DNA of 64,000 nucleotides from Irpex lacteus (taxonomy: Eukaryota > Basidiomycota > Agaricomycetes > Polyporales > Irpicaceae): the NCBI GenBank assembly GCA_001986395.2, contig MQVO02000007.1, positions 682,001-746,000 on the forward strand, written 5' to 3'. Of this stretch, positions 1 through 10,272 are shown piece after piece. Made by a program: the position numbers and the translations under genes. The notes beneath the pieces are model-generated. The model was not told the DNA's origin, did no database searches, and saw only the letters and a list, made by a program, of their open reading frames with translations. How positions within the stretch are numbered: the stretch's first letter is position 1; every line of letters begins with the position of its first letter.

Positions 1-539
1 CTCGCTCCTGCTCGCTGCAGGAGAGAAAGGCAAACGCCATGCCCTGCCGAACTCGAGTATCATGATCCACCGTGCGTCCTCAGCGTCCTTCTTACAGCAG
101 CTGGTGATTCTCAGCTAATTGTGAATTGTGTATACGCAGAACCATCCGGAGGCGCATCAGGCCAAGCCTCTGATATCGCGATCCACGCTAAAGAGATATT
201 ACGCGTGCGAGACGTGCTGACGAGGATATATCAGCGGCACTGTGGGAAGGAGGGGGAGAGCGTACAGGATGGTGTTGATAGATTCGGTTAGTCGTTCACT
301 TCTACTTCTACCTCCCACTATCACCAATGCTAACACTCACATCCTTCCACTTCAACTCGTTGTAGAACGAGCGCTGGAACGAGATTACTTCCTCACTGGT
401 ACGTAAATTGCACTTACACCATACGATTATTATCACCTGGAGCTGATGCTGATTACGCTTTGTAGCTCAAGAAGCACTCGAGTTTGGGATTGTGGACAGT
501 GTCTTGGAGAGGAGGCCCAAGTCGGACACGGACGTCTAG
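1..539 (+). CDS. clpP: ATP-dependent Clp protease proteolytic subunit, mitochondrial (3' part)
   Basis: C-terminal part of the ClpP serine peptidase, which forms the proteolytic barrel of ClpXP in the mitochondrial matrix. The gene enters from the left edge. Exons are 1-71, 140-286, 366-398 and 466-539, with in-phase GT-AG introns between. The joined reading contains SLLLAAGEKGKRHALPNS, then IMIHQPSGGASGQASDIAIH, then RALERDYFLTAQEALEFGIV, ending DTDV. The His of MIHQP and the Asp of ERDYF are the catalytic His and Asp of the family. The nucleophilic Ser lies just outside the window. Intron density and the eukaryote-style gene argue for a nuclear copy. The family call is certain; the N-terminus and targeting signal cannot be seen. 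Confidence 0.95.
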
Positions 540-995
540 TCGGATGTTTTGGCTTATCATGGTTATGGCGAACATAATAGATGATGCGTCGAATACTAAT
601 CTACGAACCTATGCGTGCTGTAGTGAGGGTTTGGCTCGCCATTCCTGGTAAGTCTGTATACCTTCTTTATTCTCTAGGTAAGGCACGTGCAAGAAGGTTT
701 GAAAACTAGAGCGGGCCGTCTGGTGACAAACTTCATTCAAAGCCCCTTGGGAAGCCGCCTCCTCGAATGCCTCCAGTGTACAGTCGAACTGATAAGCAGC
801 TCACAAGGACAGTCTCCAGTGAATGCGAAGGGTAACTTTACGTATGCGATACCACAGGGGTGTGAACGTGCAGGACATATGACCCTCCAAAACAGTCACC
901 GAACTTCTCCCGCAGGTGTATATGAATGACATCGCTACCCACAGTACCAGTAACCCCAACAACTGAACGCGAGTGCGCACGGGCAGGACACCACG
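540..995. other. Intergenic, no gene seen
   Basis: Spacer between clpP and the dioxygenase, both on the plus strand. It should hold the clpP 3' UTR and the dioxygenase promoter. I see no convincing ORF, TATA box or RNA gene. Short open frames on both strands here lack splice logic and protein-like composition. Confidence 0.6.
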
Positions 996-2143
996 ATGTC
1001 GCAACGATACAGAGGACTGACAGGTAAGCGTAAACACTGCACTACAGACTTCCCTCGTCGTAGGACTAATGCCACGACTTCTTTTCATAGATGAACAAGT
1101 AGAATTCTTCCTCGAGAACGGTTATGTCATCATTAAAAATGCGTTCTCAAGGGAGAAGGCGGCTGAGTTCACGCAGAACATGTGGGTGCGTCTGGGGATG
1201 GACCCGAGCGACAAATCGACGTGGACTAAGGAGCGGACTAACATGCCCACTCGCGAGACCGTCAAAGTGGCAGACTTCGCTCCGAAGGTATGTACTAGTA
1301 ACTCCGATCGCTAAAGCGACCAGGCCCGTATCTCACAGTTGCTCGTAGGCCTGGGACGCCATCGTAGGTTTACTGGGCGGCGAAGACCGTATCGACGAGC
1401 AAGCCTCCGTCTGGGGCGACGGCTTCATCGTGAACCTCGGAACACCAGAGACAGAAGGAGCCACGCCCTCCCACCCTCGCGACCTCGACAACTGGCACTG
1501 CGATGGCGACTTCTTCGTGCACTACCTCGACTCGCCCGAACAAGCATTGCTCGTCATACCCCTCTTCTCTGACATCCAGCCATTGGGCGGGGGAACGTAC
1601 ATCGCGCCCGATGGGATTGACATCATCGCGCGGTACCTTGCGGCGCATCCGGAGGGTGTGATACCTGAGGACCGGACGTTCCGTCCTTCTACGTGCACTA
1701 CGACGGAGAAGGAGAAGTGGAAGGACGATCCTGGGTTTTGGTCACACCTCGAGGAGATCAAGCGGTGTCGCAAGTTCGTTGAGGTGACGGGAGAAGTGGG
1801 AGACGTCGTGTTGTTGCACCCTCTGATGATGCACTCCGCGTCGAAGAACAACTTGCGCATACCGCGGGTGATTACGAACCCTCCTGTTGGTTTGCGCCGG
1901 CCGTTCGATTTCAATCGTGAGAGGGCGGAAGATTTCAGTTTGGTGGAGAGGAAGACGTTGAAGGCATTGGGTGTTGAGAGACTTGATTTTAAGATTACGA
2001 CGGAGAGAAGGCCGGTTGTGCCGAAGAGGATCGCTATTCAGAAGGCGATGAGGGAGGCTGAGGAGAAGCGGCTTGAAGAGCTGAGACTGAAGCAGTTTGG
2101 GCTGGAGAAGGAGTCGATGCCTAATGCCGTTGCGGTGGCTTGA
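996..2143 (+). CDS. Phytanoyl-CoA dioxygenase (PhyH) family Fe(II)/2-oxoglutarate oxygenase
   Basis: Non-haem iron oxygenase of the PhyH superfamily; members hydroxylate lipids or small metabolites using 2-oxoglutarate and O2. The exact substrate cannot be told. Exons are 996-1023, 1091-1287 and 1349-2143, giving 339 residues. The start was chosen because MSQRYRGLT joins in phase to DEQVEFFLENGYVI, the usual PhyH N-terminal helix. The HxD iron motif is visible as NWHCDGDFF, the distal His in LLHPLMMHSAS, and the 2-oxoglutarate-binding Arg in RIPRVITNPPV. The C-terminus is a charged helix rich in E, K and R. No signal peptide, so probably cytosolic. A decayed second copy lies at 4.28-6.61 kb. 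It converges on the secreted-protein gene downstream, and that arrangement is duplicated. Confidence 0.9.
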
Positions 2144-2678
2144 ATGGTAACACAAAGTATAGGCAAGACGGGGACAATAATGTACACAAGACAGTACGAT
2201 GTATAATTACTTGAGATTGAATTGTCAACCAATGCTATTGTCTGTGCAAGTCCGTATCTTTCGCGATTCTCATTGGTTTGTAGGTCTGTCTACGCCGTGT
2301 GAGAAGCAAATGAGAGGTAAGTACAAGGTCGGGGCGTATGTAAGCCACTCCCTTAGAGACGAGGAAGGTTATCTGGCGAGTTCGCAGGATGGTCGTACTG
2401 CTACTGCCAGTGGCAGTGATCGACGCCCGCAATAGCTCACGCAGGCTCACAAACAACGCATTCCAGGATCCAAAACCCGATCCATTCTCAAGCAAGAGGA
2501 ACAATGCTATGTGCTACGGGACTGCAAAGTTATTCAGGTTGCTTCAAGAAGCTAACCCACAGCGAAAGAAAGCTCACGGTTGATCTATGCGAGTAAGTGC
2601 TACAATGAATCTGAGTAACAAAAACTGCACGGGCCGTCAAGGCTCAGAACGTGTCTAAAGTATCAGAGGACGACACGT
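2144..2678. other. Convergent intergenic spacer, duplicated at 6.9-7.2 kb
   Basis: 3' spacer between the dioxygenase (+) and the secreted-protein gene (-). Bases about 2445-2600 are clearly similar to 6935-7100; both hold the stretches GTATTCCAGGATCC-like, GGAACAATGCTATGTGCTAC and CCCACAGCGAAAGAAAG. This makes the spacer part of the segmental duplication. No gene seen. Confidence 0.7.
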
Positions 2679-4000
2679 TTAGAGACGGCTCCTCCTGACC
2701 TCGAAGTCACGCTTGCCGCCCTTGCCGGCAGCAGCTGCGGGCTTACCGCCCTTGAAACCAGCAGCACCGGCCTTAGCAGCACCAGCACCTGCAGCACCAG
2801 CCTTACCGGCGGCACCGGCAGCAGCAGTAGAGTTGGCAGCACCAGCAGCGGCAGCGCCACCGCCGAAAACGTTGTTGCCAGCAGCCTTGCCGTCAGCAGT
2901 GATCGTGAACTGAAGGATATAGTTAGGAGACGACGGTAGTACTGTGAGAGAATAGCACTCACATAGACATGGTCATCGAGAGCACCGTGTTGAGCAACAG
3001 CGACGAGAGCAGGTTGGTGGTTGGCAGCGGTGTTAATCGACGAAAGACGATAGGTACCAGCAGGGAGACCCTCGGTGACATCAGCAGTCAAAACACCACC
3101 CTGAGCAGCAGCGTTAAGACCCTTGAAGTAGACAAACTTGGTGGGGTCGGTAGGAGTGGTCTGCGTGAGCGACTGGATGGCGTCGATCGTAATGTGAGAG
3201 TGGCCGACGATGTTACCCGAGCCATCCACTTGCTGAGGAGCAGCGAAGTAGTTGGTGTTCGGGTTCACGAAGTTACCAGTCTGGAGGTTCTGGATCTTCA
3301 TCGAGATGGTGAACGCAGTGTTGGCCTTAATGACCTGGCCGTTCACTGGGTTCGTGAACTTGGAGGATGGCATCTTCGACTGAGCGGCGATAACACCCAT
3401 AGGTGCGGGGTTGCAAGAGCCGGAAGTGATCTGTTGACCGTTGGTGATGGGGAGCTTGGTGGTCAAGCAGAAGTTTATGAAGTTGTTCGTCGAGGTCAAC
3501 GAAGCTACTTGACCAGCCTCTGCCTGAGCTTGACCGTTCTGAGCGAAGCCTTGGGCAATAACAGCCGGGTTGAGGGCTGGCGCAAGTCAGGACCATGAAA
3601 GACAATAGCTCTCAATGTTCACTTACTCGTCGAGGTCTGGGGATCACCGCCAGCAGCAGCAGCAGCTCCACCTCCAGCCTTGTTGTTGCCAGCGGCGGCG
3701 CCTGCTCCTGCCTGGTTATTGCCAGCAGCGGAAGACGCAGCGGGGGGAGCAGCGCCCTTACCGGCGGCAGCACCACCCTTACCCTGGGCACCTTGAGCAC
3801 CTTGGCCGAAGCCACCTTGGCCAAATCCGCCTTTGCCGAAGCCACCCTGACCGCCGAAGCCACCAAAGCCACCCTATGAACATTTTTCGTCAATCCGCGC
3901 TCGAGATGAAGACAAGTGATAATGGGCTTACAGCGGGCGAGGCCGAAGCCAAGAGAGGGAGAGCGAGAATGAGAGCGGAGACGGAAACGGAGAACTTCAT
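2679..4000 (-). CDS. Secreted Gly/Ala-rich protein with conserved fungal core domain, copy 1
   Basis: 386-residue secreted protein. Exons (minus): 4000-3932, 3873-3627, 3576-2963 and 2909-2679, all GT-AG and in phase. Exon 1 is a signal peptide, MKFSVSVSALILALPLLASA. Next come GGFGGFGGQGGFGKGG-type repeats, an Ala/Gly/Asn linker, a core of about 200 residues (NFINFCLTTKLPITNGQQIT, then KMPSSKFTNPVNGQVIKANT, NYFAAPQQVDGSG, HSHITIDAIQ, GLPAGTYRLSSINTAANHQP, VAQHGALDD), and an Ala/Gly/Lys tail ending in basic residues. The core is a widespread basidiomycete extracellular family of unknown function. I recall such proteins often being labelled ribosomal protein S17 in databases, which the sequence does not support. 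Probably cell-wall or matrix associated (inference). The paralogue is at 7.2-8.7 kb. Confidence 0.85.
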
Positions 4001-4002
4001 GT

Positions 4003-4258
4003 CTGTGGATTGAAGGAGAAGTCTAGCTTCTTAAAGGAACGATGAAAAAGAATGGGAGGTGTAGGATCCTGGAGAGCTAGAGAGACACATGAGTATCTTT
4101 GAGTACCTGATAGTTGGCTGAAGAAAACTGGAACTTACCGGGAATTGCTGGCAGCTCAGCTGCTGGAGTTTGCAAGCAAACAGGGAAGAGGGGGGGGAGG
4201 AGAAAGACGAAGGGAAAAGCCTAGAGAAATAGATCAGTTAAGAGCTGGATATTTATAT
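4003..4258 (-). promoter_or_regulatory. Promoter and 5' UTR intron of secreted protein copy 1
   Basis: On the minus strand a TATAAATA box lies at about 4250-4257. A 5' UTR intron runs from 4138 (donor GTAAGTTCC) to 4003 (acceptor CAG), ending two bases before the ATG. The same box and the same intron occur at 8927-8936 and 8813-8677 in copy 2, so the structure predates the duplication. A CT-rich leader lies between. Confidence 0.7.
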
Positions 4259-4281
4259 GGATAGAAGATCAAACGACAAAT

Positions 4282-4900
4282 AGAACTGGACTAAAAAGCG
4301 GACCAACATGCCCACTCATGAGAGAATGGCAGAGCTCGCGCCGAAGGTGTATAGAGCCGATCGCTAGAGTAACCAGATCCGTCTCTCACATCTGTTCCTT
4401 ACTTGGCGGCGAAAACCATATATATATCGACGAGCAAATGTTCGTCTGGGGACACGGGTTCATCGCCACAGTGAACCTAGGAACCGCATACCCTTCCATC
4501 CGCACGATATCGACAACCGGCGTTGCGGCAGCAACGTCTTCGTGCACTTTCTCGACAACTCGCCCGAACAAGCTCTTCTCATCACCCTCCCTCTTCTCCA
4601 ACATCCAATCAACGGGGAGGAGAATGTAAATCGCGCGACATGGATTGGCATCATCGCGGATACCTCGTGGCGCATCCTGGAAAGATGGCAGTCCCTGGAG
4701 ACCGAAGTCCTATGTGTACTGGAATGAAGGAGAAGTGGAAGAACGGTCCTGGATTCTGATTGCACCTCGAGGTGACCAGGTGCCAGTGGTGTGGCAAGTT
4801 CATCGAGGTCACGGGGCAGTGGGAGACGTCACCTCTCATGGTGTATTCCGCATCGAAGGACGACCTGCGCGTACTGCGGGTCATCAAGATTCTGAATCAT
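4282..4900 (+). pseudogene. Decayed PhyH dioxygenase, main fragment
   Basis: Nucleotide similarity to 1222-1870 of the intact dioxygenase, including the sequence of its second intron, so this is a DNA-level copy and not a retrocopy. The 5' part (exon 1 and start of exon 2) is absent. The intron-2 acceptor and first codons of exon 3 are deleted, and several indels break the frame. The HxD region and the distal His region (TATTCCGCATCGAAGGACGA, equivalent to HSASKNN) can still be aligned but are not readable in one frame. A TAA interrupts the segment near 4628. Not translatable as an enzyme. Confidence 0.85.
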
Positions 4901-6428
4901 GATGCCGAAGTTCGTTTCGGCTTACAGCTGTGTTGCAGAGAACTAGAACGAGAGGCGTAAGTGACACATCCTTGGAGAACGAACCGAGCTGGACTGAGCC
5001 ACACCGAAGACGTTTTTCTGCTTCATTTCTGGTTCAGAGTTGGTTCGAACCAGATGAAAGCTCGAGCGCGGACGAAATCGGCTGTCAAGGTCTGCCGAGG
5101 TAGAGCTGAACACGGCATGCACGGAGCGTGCTGCCAGCGTGATGCGAAAAAAAATCTGCCATGGATACAGTTATCAAGATATAACTGCCTCATTAGGTAA
5201 CTACACACCTGACATCGCGTCGTACGACGCACGATATTCCTCATGATCATACTCGTCGTCCAGCAACCTGAGAAGAACCCATGGCCCGAGCAGTACTTTT
5301 CCCAGCGCGTCCAATCGTGTCTTCCTAAACCAAATATTCCGCAGCTTCGACCTGCCGTCAGTTTTCATTATGGCTTGGATTCCGGACGGGAGAAGACTCA
5401 GATATTTGAAACGACTGGAACAATGTGAGTATCAAGCAATTAACTTTACCACGACCATGCCAGGCAGGTTCATCGTTCGAGAACACCAGTCCCGAGTTGG
5501 GAGCGAGCTCGGCGGGGCACAACCTGTTAAGTAATAGGGTTTTTATTAGGCACGTTGAGGATGCCCACTACAGTCTGAGCTTACAGTACGAGTGTCGTAC
5601 AACAATTCGGGGTGAGTGATTGCGACAGCTGTTCGGTACTGAGGCCTGAGGGTACGTATGTGTGGGAATCGAATTGGATCTTCCAGGTGGGTGGTAAGTT
5701 CTATTAGCGTCGTTCCGTGTTAGCAATAGCTACCAGTATCGGCATAGTCGCGTGATCAAGGCCTTAAACACAGTGGTAGTACTCTCCATGGTGCGTTTGA
5801 CTATGACAACCCACTTGTTCAGTGTCCGTGACAGCCACAATCCTACTGTCGTGGTGTGTGTACCAGGTTGGGAGCTACCCGGGGCAGCGACACACGAGAG
5901 CTCTCAGGATATTTCTCACCTGATTCCCTTCCCTCTCCCTCGCCTACTCTGTCCTAACTCCTCAGCCTCGCCGGCTGCACGCGCGTCACCGGAGAGTGCG
6001 GACTCGTCGACGTCCCCGTTGACGATGGCTCCGCGCCCGTTGACGGTTACTTACATGCGGCATTTCTCGAACGAGTTAGCAACCAAGTGTCAAGATATTT
6101 GAGTTAGTGTGAGAGCATAGTATGGCCAATGAGGTACTTCAAGTCGTTTGCGTCACAGGAGCGCTGACCTGAAGTTCGGTTTAGTGAGGCCAAAGTCGCC
6201 AGACCTGACTCGATGGCTCCGTATTTCAGATCAACGTGTCTGGTATCTACGTGGTGAGTGGATGGAAAGAGAGATCTCAACAAGCTACATACCACAAGTA
6301 GTTGTCAGTCAAATCTCCGCCGCGGCTTGCTTGTATGTGACACGCACGTCAAAGGCACTCATCTCTTTACAGGTGTCGTCGAAAAATCACTCGAAGTGGT
6401 TAACGGTATGTATCTTGATAGTTCAGGA
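4890..6428. mobile_element. About 1.5 kb insertion splitting the dioxygenase pseudogene
   Basis: The sequence interrupts the pseudogene at the point matching parent position about 1870-1880; similarity to the parent resumes at 6429 with CTCCTGTTGGTTTGCG. No reverse transcriptase, transposase or clear ORF is visible. Near the two ends ATCAAGAT (about 4887) and ATCTTGAT (about 6411) form a short inverted match, too short to prove terminal inverted repeats. It could be a non-autonomous element or unrelated DNA brought in by rearrangement. Confidence 0.4.
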
Positions 6429-6612
6429 AGTCTCCTGTTGGTTTGCGGATTTCAGTGCAATGGTTGAGAGCAAAACGCTGAAGACGCTCGATTGGGAGAA
6501 ACGGCTTGAGGAGTTCAAACTTGAAGCTTGACTCGGAACATCTGAACGTCTGAAGAAGTTTAGGCTGGAGACGGAGTTCGTCGGTGTCAAATGTCGTTGC
6601 CATAGGTTGAAT
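6429..6612 (+). pseudogene. Decayed PhyH dioxygenase, 3' remnant
   Basis: Matches the last part of the intact gene (1881-1897 and 1927-2146). VESKTLKTL parallels VERKTLKAL and EKRLEEFKLE parallels EKRLEELRLK; the last bases before TTGAAT parallel the parental stop region. About 30 bases after the TTTGCG point and a stretch near parent 1980-2050 are deleted, and a TGA interrupts the frame. It belongs with the fragment at 4282-4900. Confidence 0.75.
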
Positions 6613-7238
6613 TCTGATAGCGCTGAGTGGAAGGTGGTAAAAATAGTCCAGTTTATCATTACTTGTAATCTTGACTTCGGCTCAAGCACTGGCAGCCAGA
6701 CTCCTCGCCGTAGTCCCCTCAAACTCATTGTACACCGTGAATAGCAGCTTGTCCTGAGGGTCCATGAAGGACTTGTATCATGTTGCCTTGTAGAGGTACT
6801 TATGAGAGATACTCATAATGTTATTACGGGACCAAATATCCCCTTGGCGACGAGATGAAGGTTTACTTAATGCAGCCGAGTTCGCACAGTAACCGGACAC
6901 ACCGGTCGAACCTCGCAACAGCTCTCACATGTCACAAATGAGCAGCGTATTCCAGGATCCAAAACCCAATCCATTCAAGCAAGGGAGGAACAATGCTATG
7001 TGCTACTGGACTGTAAAGTTTTCAGGTTGCTCCAAGAAGCCAACCCACAGCGAAAGAAAGCCTACGTTTGGTATATGCGAGTAAATGCTACAGAAAATCT
7101 AAATAACGATAGTATGATACGATAGTCCATGGATTGGGCGACCATCGAGAGCGAGAGATACATGTCATGTGTGCGTAACAAGAAACGCAGGGGCCGTCAA
7201 GGCTCAGAACGTTCCTAAAGTGTCAGAGGACGACACGT
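6613..7238. other. Spacer, right half duplicated from 2.4-2.6 kb
   Basis: 3' spacer between the pseudogene and secreted protein copy 2. Bases about 6935-7100 copy the spacer at 2445-2600. The rest has no recognisable gene or RNA. Confidence 0.6.
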
Positions 7239-8674
7239 TTAGAGACGGCTCCTCCTGACCTCAAAACCACGCTTGCCACCCTTGCCGGCAGCAGCGGCGG
7301 GCTTACCGCCCTTGAAGCCAGCAGCACCGGCCTTGGCAGCACCAGCACCTGCAGCGCCAGCGGCACCTGCGGCACCAGTAGCACCGGCAGCACCAGCCTT
7401 AGCAGCACCCGCGGCACCAGCAGCGCCAGCAGCTCCAGCGGCACCGGCGGCACCGGCAGCAGCAGTAGAGTTGGAAGCACCAGCAGCAGCGGCAGCACCA
7501 CCACCGAGAACGTTGTTGCCATCAGCCTGACCGTCAGCAGTGACCGTGAACTAAAGAATGCTATCAGTAAAACGAAAGTAATACTAAAATGCATTGTCAC
7601 TTACGTAGACCTGGTCATCGAGAGCACCGTGTTGAGCAACAGCGACGAGAACAGGTTGGTGGTTGGCAGCGGTGTTAATCGACGAAAGACGATAGGTACC
7701 AGCAGGGAGACCATCGGTGACATCAGCGGTCAAGACACCACCCTGGGCGGCAGCGTTAAGGCCCTTGAAGAACGCGAACTTAGTCGGGTCGGTGGGGGTG
7801 GTCTGAGTGACACTCTGGAGAGTGTCAACGACGACGTGCGAGTGACCGACGATGTTACCCGAGCCATCGACTTGCTGAGGAGCAGCGAAGTAGTTGGTGT
7901 TCGGGTTCACGAAGTTACCAGTCTGGAGGTTCTGGATCGCCATCGAGATGGTGAACGCAGTGTTGGCCTTGATAACCTGGCCGTTCACTGGGTTCGTGAA
8001 CTTCGACGACGGCATCTTCGACTGAGCAGCGATGACACCCATAGGTGCGGGGTTGCAAGAGCCAGAGGTGATCTGCTGGCCGTTGGTGATGGGGAGCTTG
8101 GTGGTCAAGCAGAAGTTGATGAAGTTGTTAGTCGAGGTCAACGATGCGACCTGACCAGCCTCTGCCTGAGCTTGACCGTTCTGAGCAAAGCCAGGGGCGA
8201 TGACAGCCGGGTCGAGGGCTAATAACGACATGTCAGAAACATGAGTGACGATAGCACTAATACAACTTACTCGTCGAGGTCTGAGGGTCACCACCAGCGG
8301 CGGCGGCAGCAGCACCAGTGCCGGCGGCGGCGGCAGCAGAAGCAGTACCGGCGGCGGCAGCGGCAGTAGATGCGCCAGCGGCGGCACCTCCTCCAGCCTT
8401 GTTGTTGCCAGCAGCTGCGGAAGAGGCAGCGGGGGGAGCAGCACCCTTGCCGGCGGCAGCACCACCCTTGCCCTGAGCACCTTGAGCACCCTTACCAAAG
8501 CCGCCTTGGCCAAATCCACCCTGGCCGCCGAAGCCACCAAAGCCACCCTATCGATGTCATCGGTCAATCTGAGCTCGAGATCTAGTCCAGTAATAATGAA
8601 CTTACAGCGGGCGAGGCCGAAGCCAAGAGAGGGAGAGCGAGAATGAGAGCGGAGACGGAGACGGAGAACTTCAT
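7239..8674 (-). CDS. Secreted Gly/Ala-rich protein with conserved fungal core domain, copy 2
   Basis: 423-residue paralogue of the 2.7-4.0 kb gene with the same four-exon layout: 8674-8606, 8547-8271, 8218-7605 and 7550-7239. The signal peptide is the same as in copy 1 and exon 3 has exactly the same length (614 nt). The core is nearly unchanged (NYFAAPQQVDGSG, HSHVVVDTLQ, GLPAGTYRLSSINTAANHQP). The length difference lies in Ala/Gly tracts: the linker before the core and the tail are both expanded by GCC/GGC-type codon repeats, as expected from slippage. Ends in the same basic EVRRSRL. Purifying conservation of the core beside a wrecked neighbour suggests this gene is kept in use while the co-duplicated dioxygenase was not. 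Confidence 0.85.
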
Positions 8675-8676
8675 GG

Positions 8677-8936
8677 CTGTGGATTGAAAGAGAAGGCTAG
8701 CTTCTTAAAAGGAACGATGAAAAAGAATGGGAGAGGTAGGATCCTGGAGAGCTAGGAGGATGCATGAGGACCTCAGAGTGCTTGATAGTTGAGTAAAGAA
8801 CACTTGAACTTACCGGAGATTGCTGGCAGCTCAGCTGCTGGAGTTTGCAAGCAAACTTGAAAGAGGAGGGGAGAGGAGAAAGACGAAGGGAGGAAGCCTG
8901 GGGAGGTAGATTAGCCAGGGAGTGGGTATTTATATA
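8677..8936 (-). promoter_or_regulatory. Promoter and 5' UTR intron of secreted protein copy 2
   Basis: TATATAAATA on the minus strand at 8927-8936. The 5' UTR intron runs from 8813 (GTAAGTTC) to 8677 (CAG), two bases before the ATG. Most of the stretch matches the copy 1 promoter at 4003-4258. Confidence 0.7.
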
Positions 8937-9142
8937 CATAGAAGAGGGCATGATGTGAGCACTCGATGGACGCCTTGGTTTCCTTGACGATGTGCAGGAC
9001 GATTTGAAAGTTGCGAACAGGCCAGTACATCTTACTGGATGGAAGTGGACACGCCCTGTCAGGGAGCCATGCCTGATTGGCTGACGGGGTCAAGTAATGC
9101 TGATGTCCCCCACGACAAAAGAGTTGATTCTCCGAGCGTATT
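8937..9142. other. Spacer, no gene seen
   Basis: Short spacer between the copy 2 promoter and the 3' end of the SAP30-like gene. Nothing recognised. Confidence 0.5.
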
Positions 9143-10272
9143 CTACATCCGCATTCGTGCTGTGAAGGAGATTGTTAACATTAATGCAACTGCCTAGGAA
9201 AGAAGTCGAGATAGCCGGGAGCTAACGGATTTCTATAGAGACAAGAGCCAACGAGGTGGGGTACTACGCCGGGATGCCCATCAGGGAAGAACACTCGCGC
9301 AAATGAGCCATCTTCCCATAGGCCTAGCGCTAAGCGCCCGCAACGGGGGACAAGGGCTTAGGTAACGATGCACAAAAGACTCACCTTTAGCTTTGACGGC
9401 ACACATGAACGAGGCGAGAGTGTCGACTTCCTTGACGGCGTGGTCGCGGAAATGCCTCTCGACGACGTGTGCGAGGGTCCTGTGAACCTCAGCAACGTCT
9501 GATAGGACGGGGGCGACTGGTGGCGCCCTATCATCCTCTAACAACCGTGAGCTTCTTCTGCGATTGGCGCTTGCACTAAGCTCTCTCCGCGGGCGATTAG
9601 CAGGCGTTGGTGGCAGAGGCTGTGGGACAGGACTCGCAGAGTTCGACCCGTGGCCCCTGTGTCGGAGCAGCGTCGAGGGCGGGGCGGGTCAAATGCGGTG
9701 GTAGCCATTGGCTCGATGTCCGGTACTATGTCGAACTGGGTCAGGTAACGGTGTATTGCGTCAATTGGCAGCGTTGAGAAATCAATCTGAAAGTGTGTTT
9801 TGCTTTCCATCAGCAACCGTTCGATGTCACATAATGATAGGTGGGGGGACAGCCAACGCCGCAGTGGCTTTGGGAATAAACTCCTGGGTCGCTTTGGCGA
9901 CCCCGGCCATGCCACAGGGGGGTGTGCACGAAGAAGTTCAGGTCAGGAACTTACCATAGATGGCTTCCCGTCCTTCTCTGCCTCATTCGTATTGTTAAAC
10001 TTCCGGCCGAGCGTGCCTGCAGTGGAACTCGACACGCCATTCCCTGCTGCTCCCGTGGGCTCCAGTCTCTTTCGCTTCATCCTGGGTTCGCCCTCAGCCT
10101 TGTCACCAGCCGCTCGCTTCGAGCCCGCAAGAGCACCAGACGGTATGACTCCATGGTAAGCGGCGTCGTCTGCAGCGTGATTTGCCTTTCGTCTCGATGC
10201 TTGAGGTCGTGCTCGAGAAGTAGTAAGGGGTGCACCATTAGCTGCAGCATTCGAAGTCGAAGGAGGCGCCAT
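9143..10272 (-). CDS. SAP30-like Sin3-binding protein (apparent frameshift)
   Basis: Probable subunit of the Sin3/Rpd3 histone deacetylase complex. Exons (minus): 10272-9955, 9786-9385 and 9159-9143. The N-terminus is basic and disordered (RARPQASRRKANHA, PRMKRKRLEPTG). The conserved parts are DFSTLPIDAIHRYLTQFDIV and EVHRTLAHVVERHFRDHAVK followed by EVDTLASFMCAVKAK, resembling the SAP30 C-terminal Sin3-binding fold, in which an LxRY helix and a VxxHF helix pack on Sin3. The two parts lie in different frames: adding one base to the four-base run at 9681-9684 restores a continuous reading (PANRPRRELSASANRRRSSR joins them) and a total of 245 residues. Either an assembly error or a real lesion. 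Divergent from ARO2, 565 bp apart. Confidence 0.75.

Noticed and set aside
687..929. Plus-strand frame of 80 codons upstream of the dioxygenase
   Set aside because: No protein-like pattern, no splice join to the dioxygenase; probably promoter DNA.
2969..3598. 209-codon plus-strand frame and the similar one at 7629-8222
   Set aside because: Antisense of exon 3 of the secreted proteins; conserved only because the sense strand is.
5035..5060. GGTTCGAACC as a possible tRNA T-arm
   Set aside because: It is just a short palindrome; flanking bases do not pair into tRNA stems.
2679..8674. Calling the Gly/Ala-rich proteins hydrophobins
   Set aside because: They lack the eight-Cys hydrophobin pattern and are far too long.
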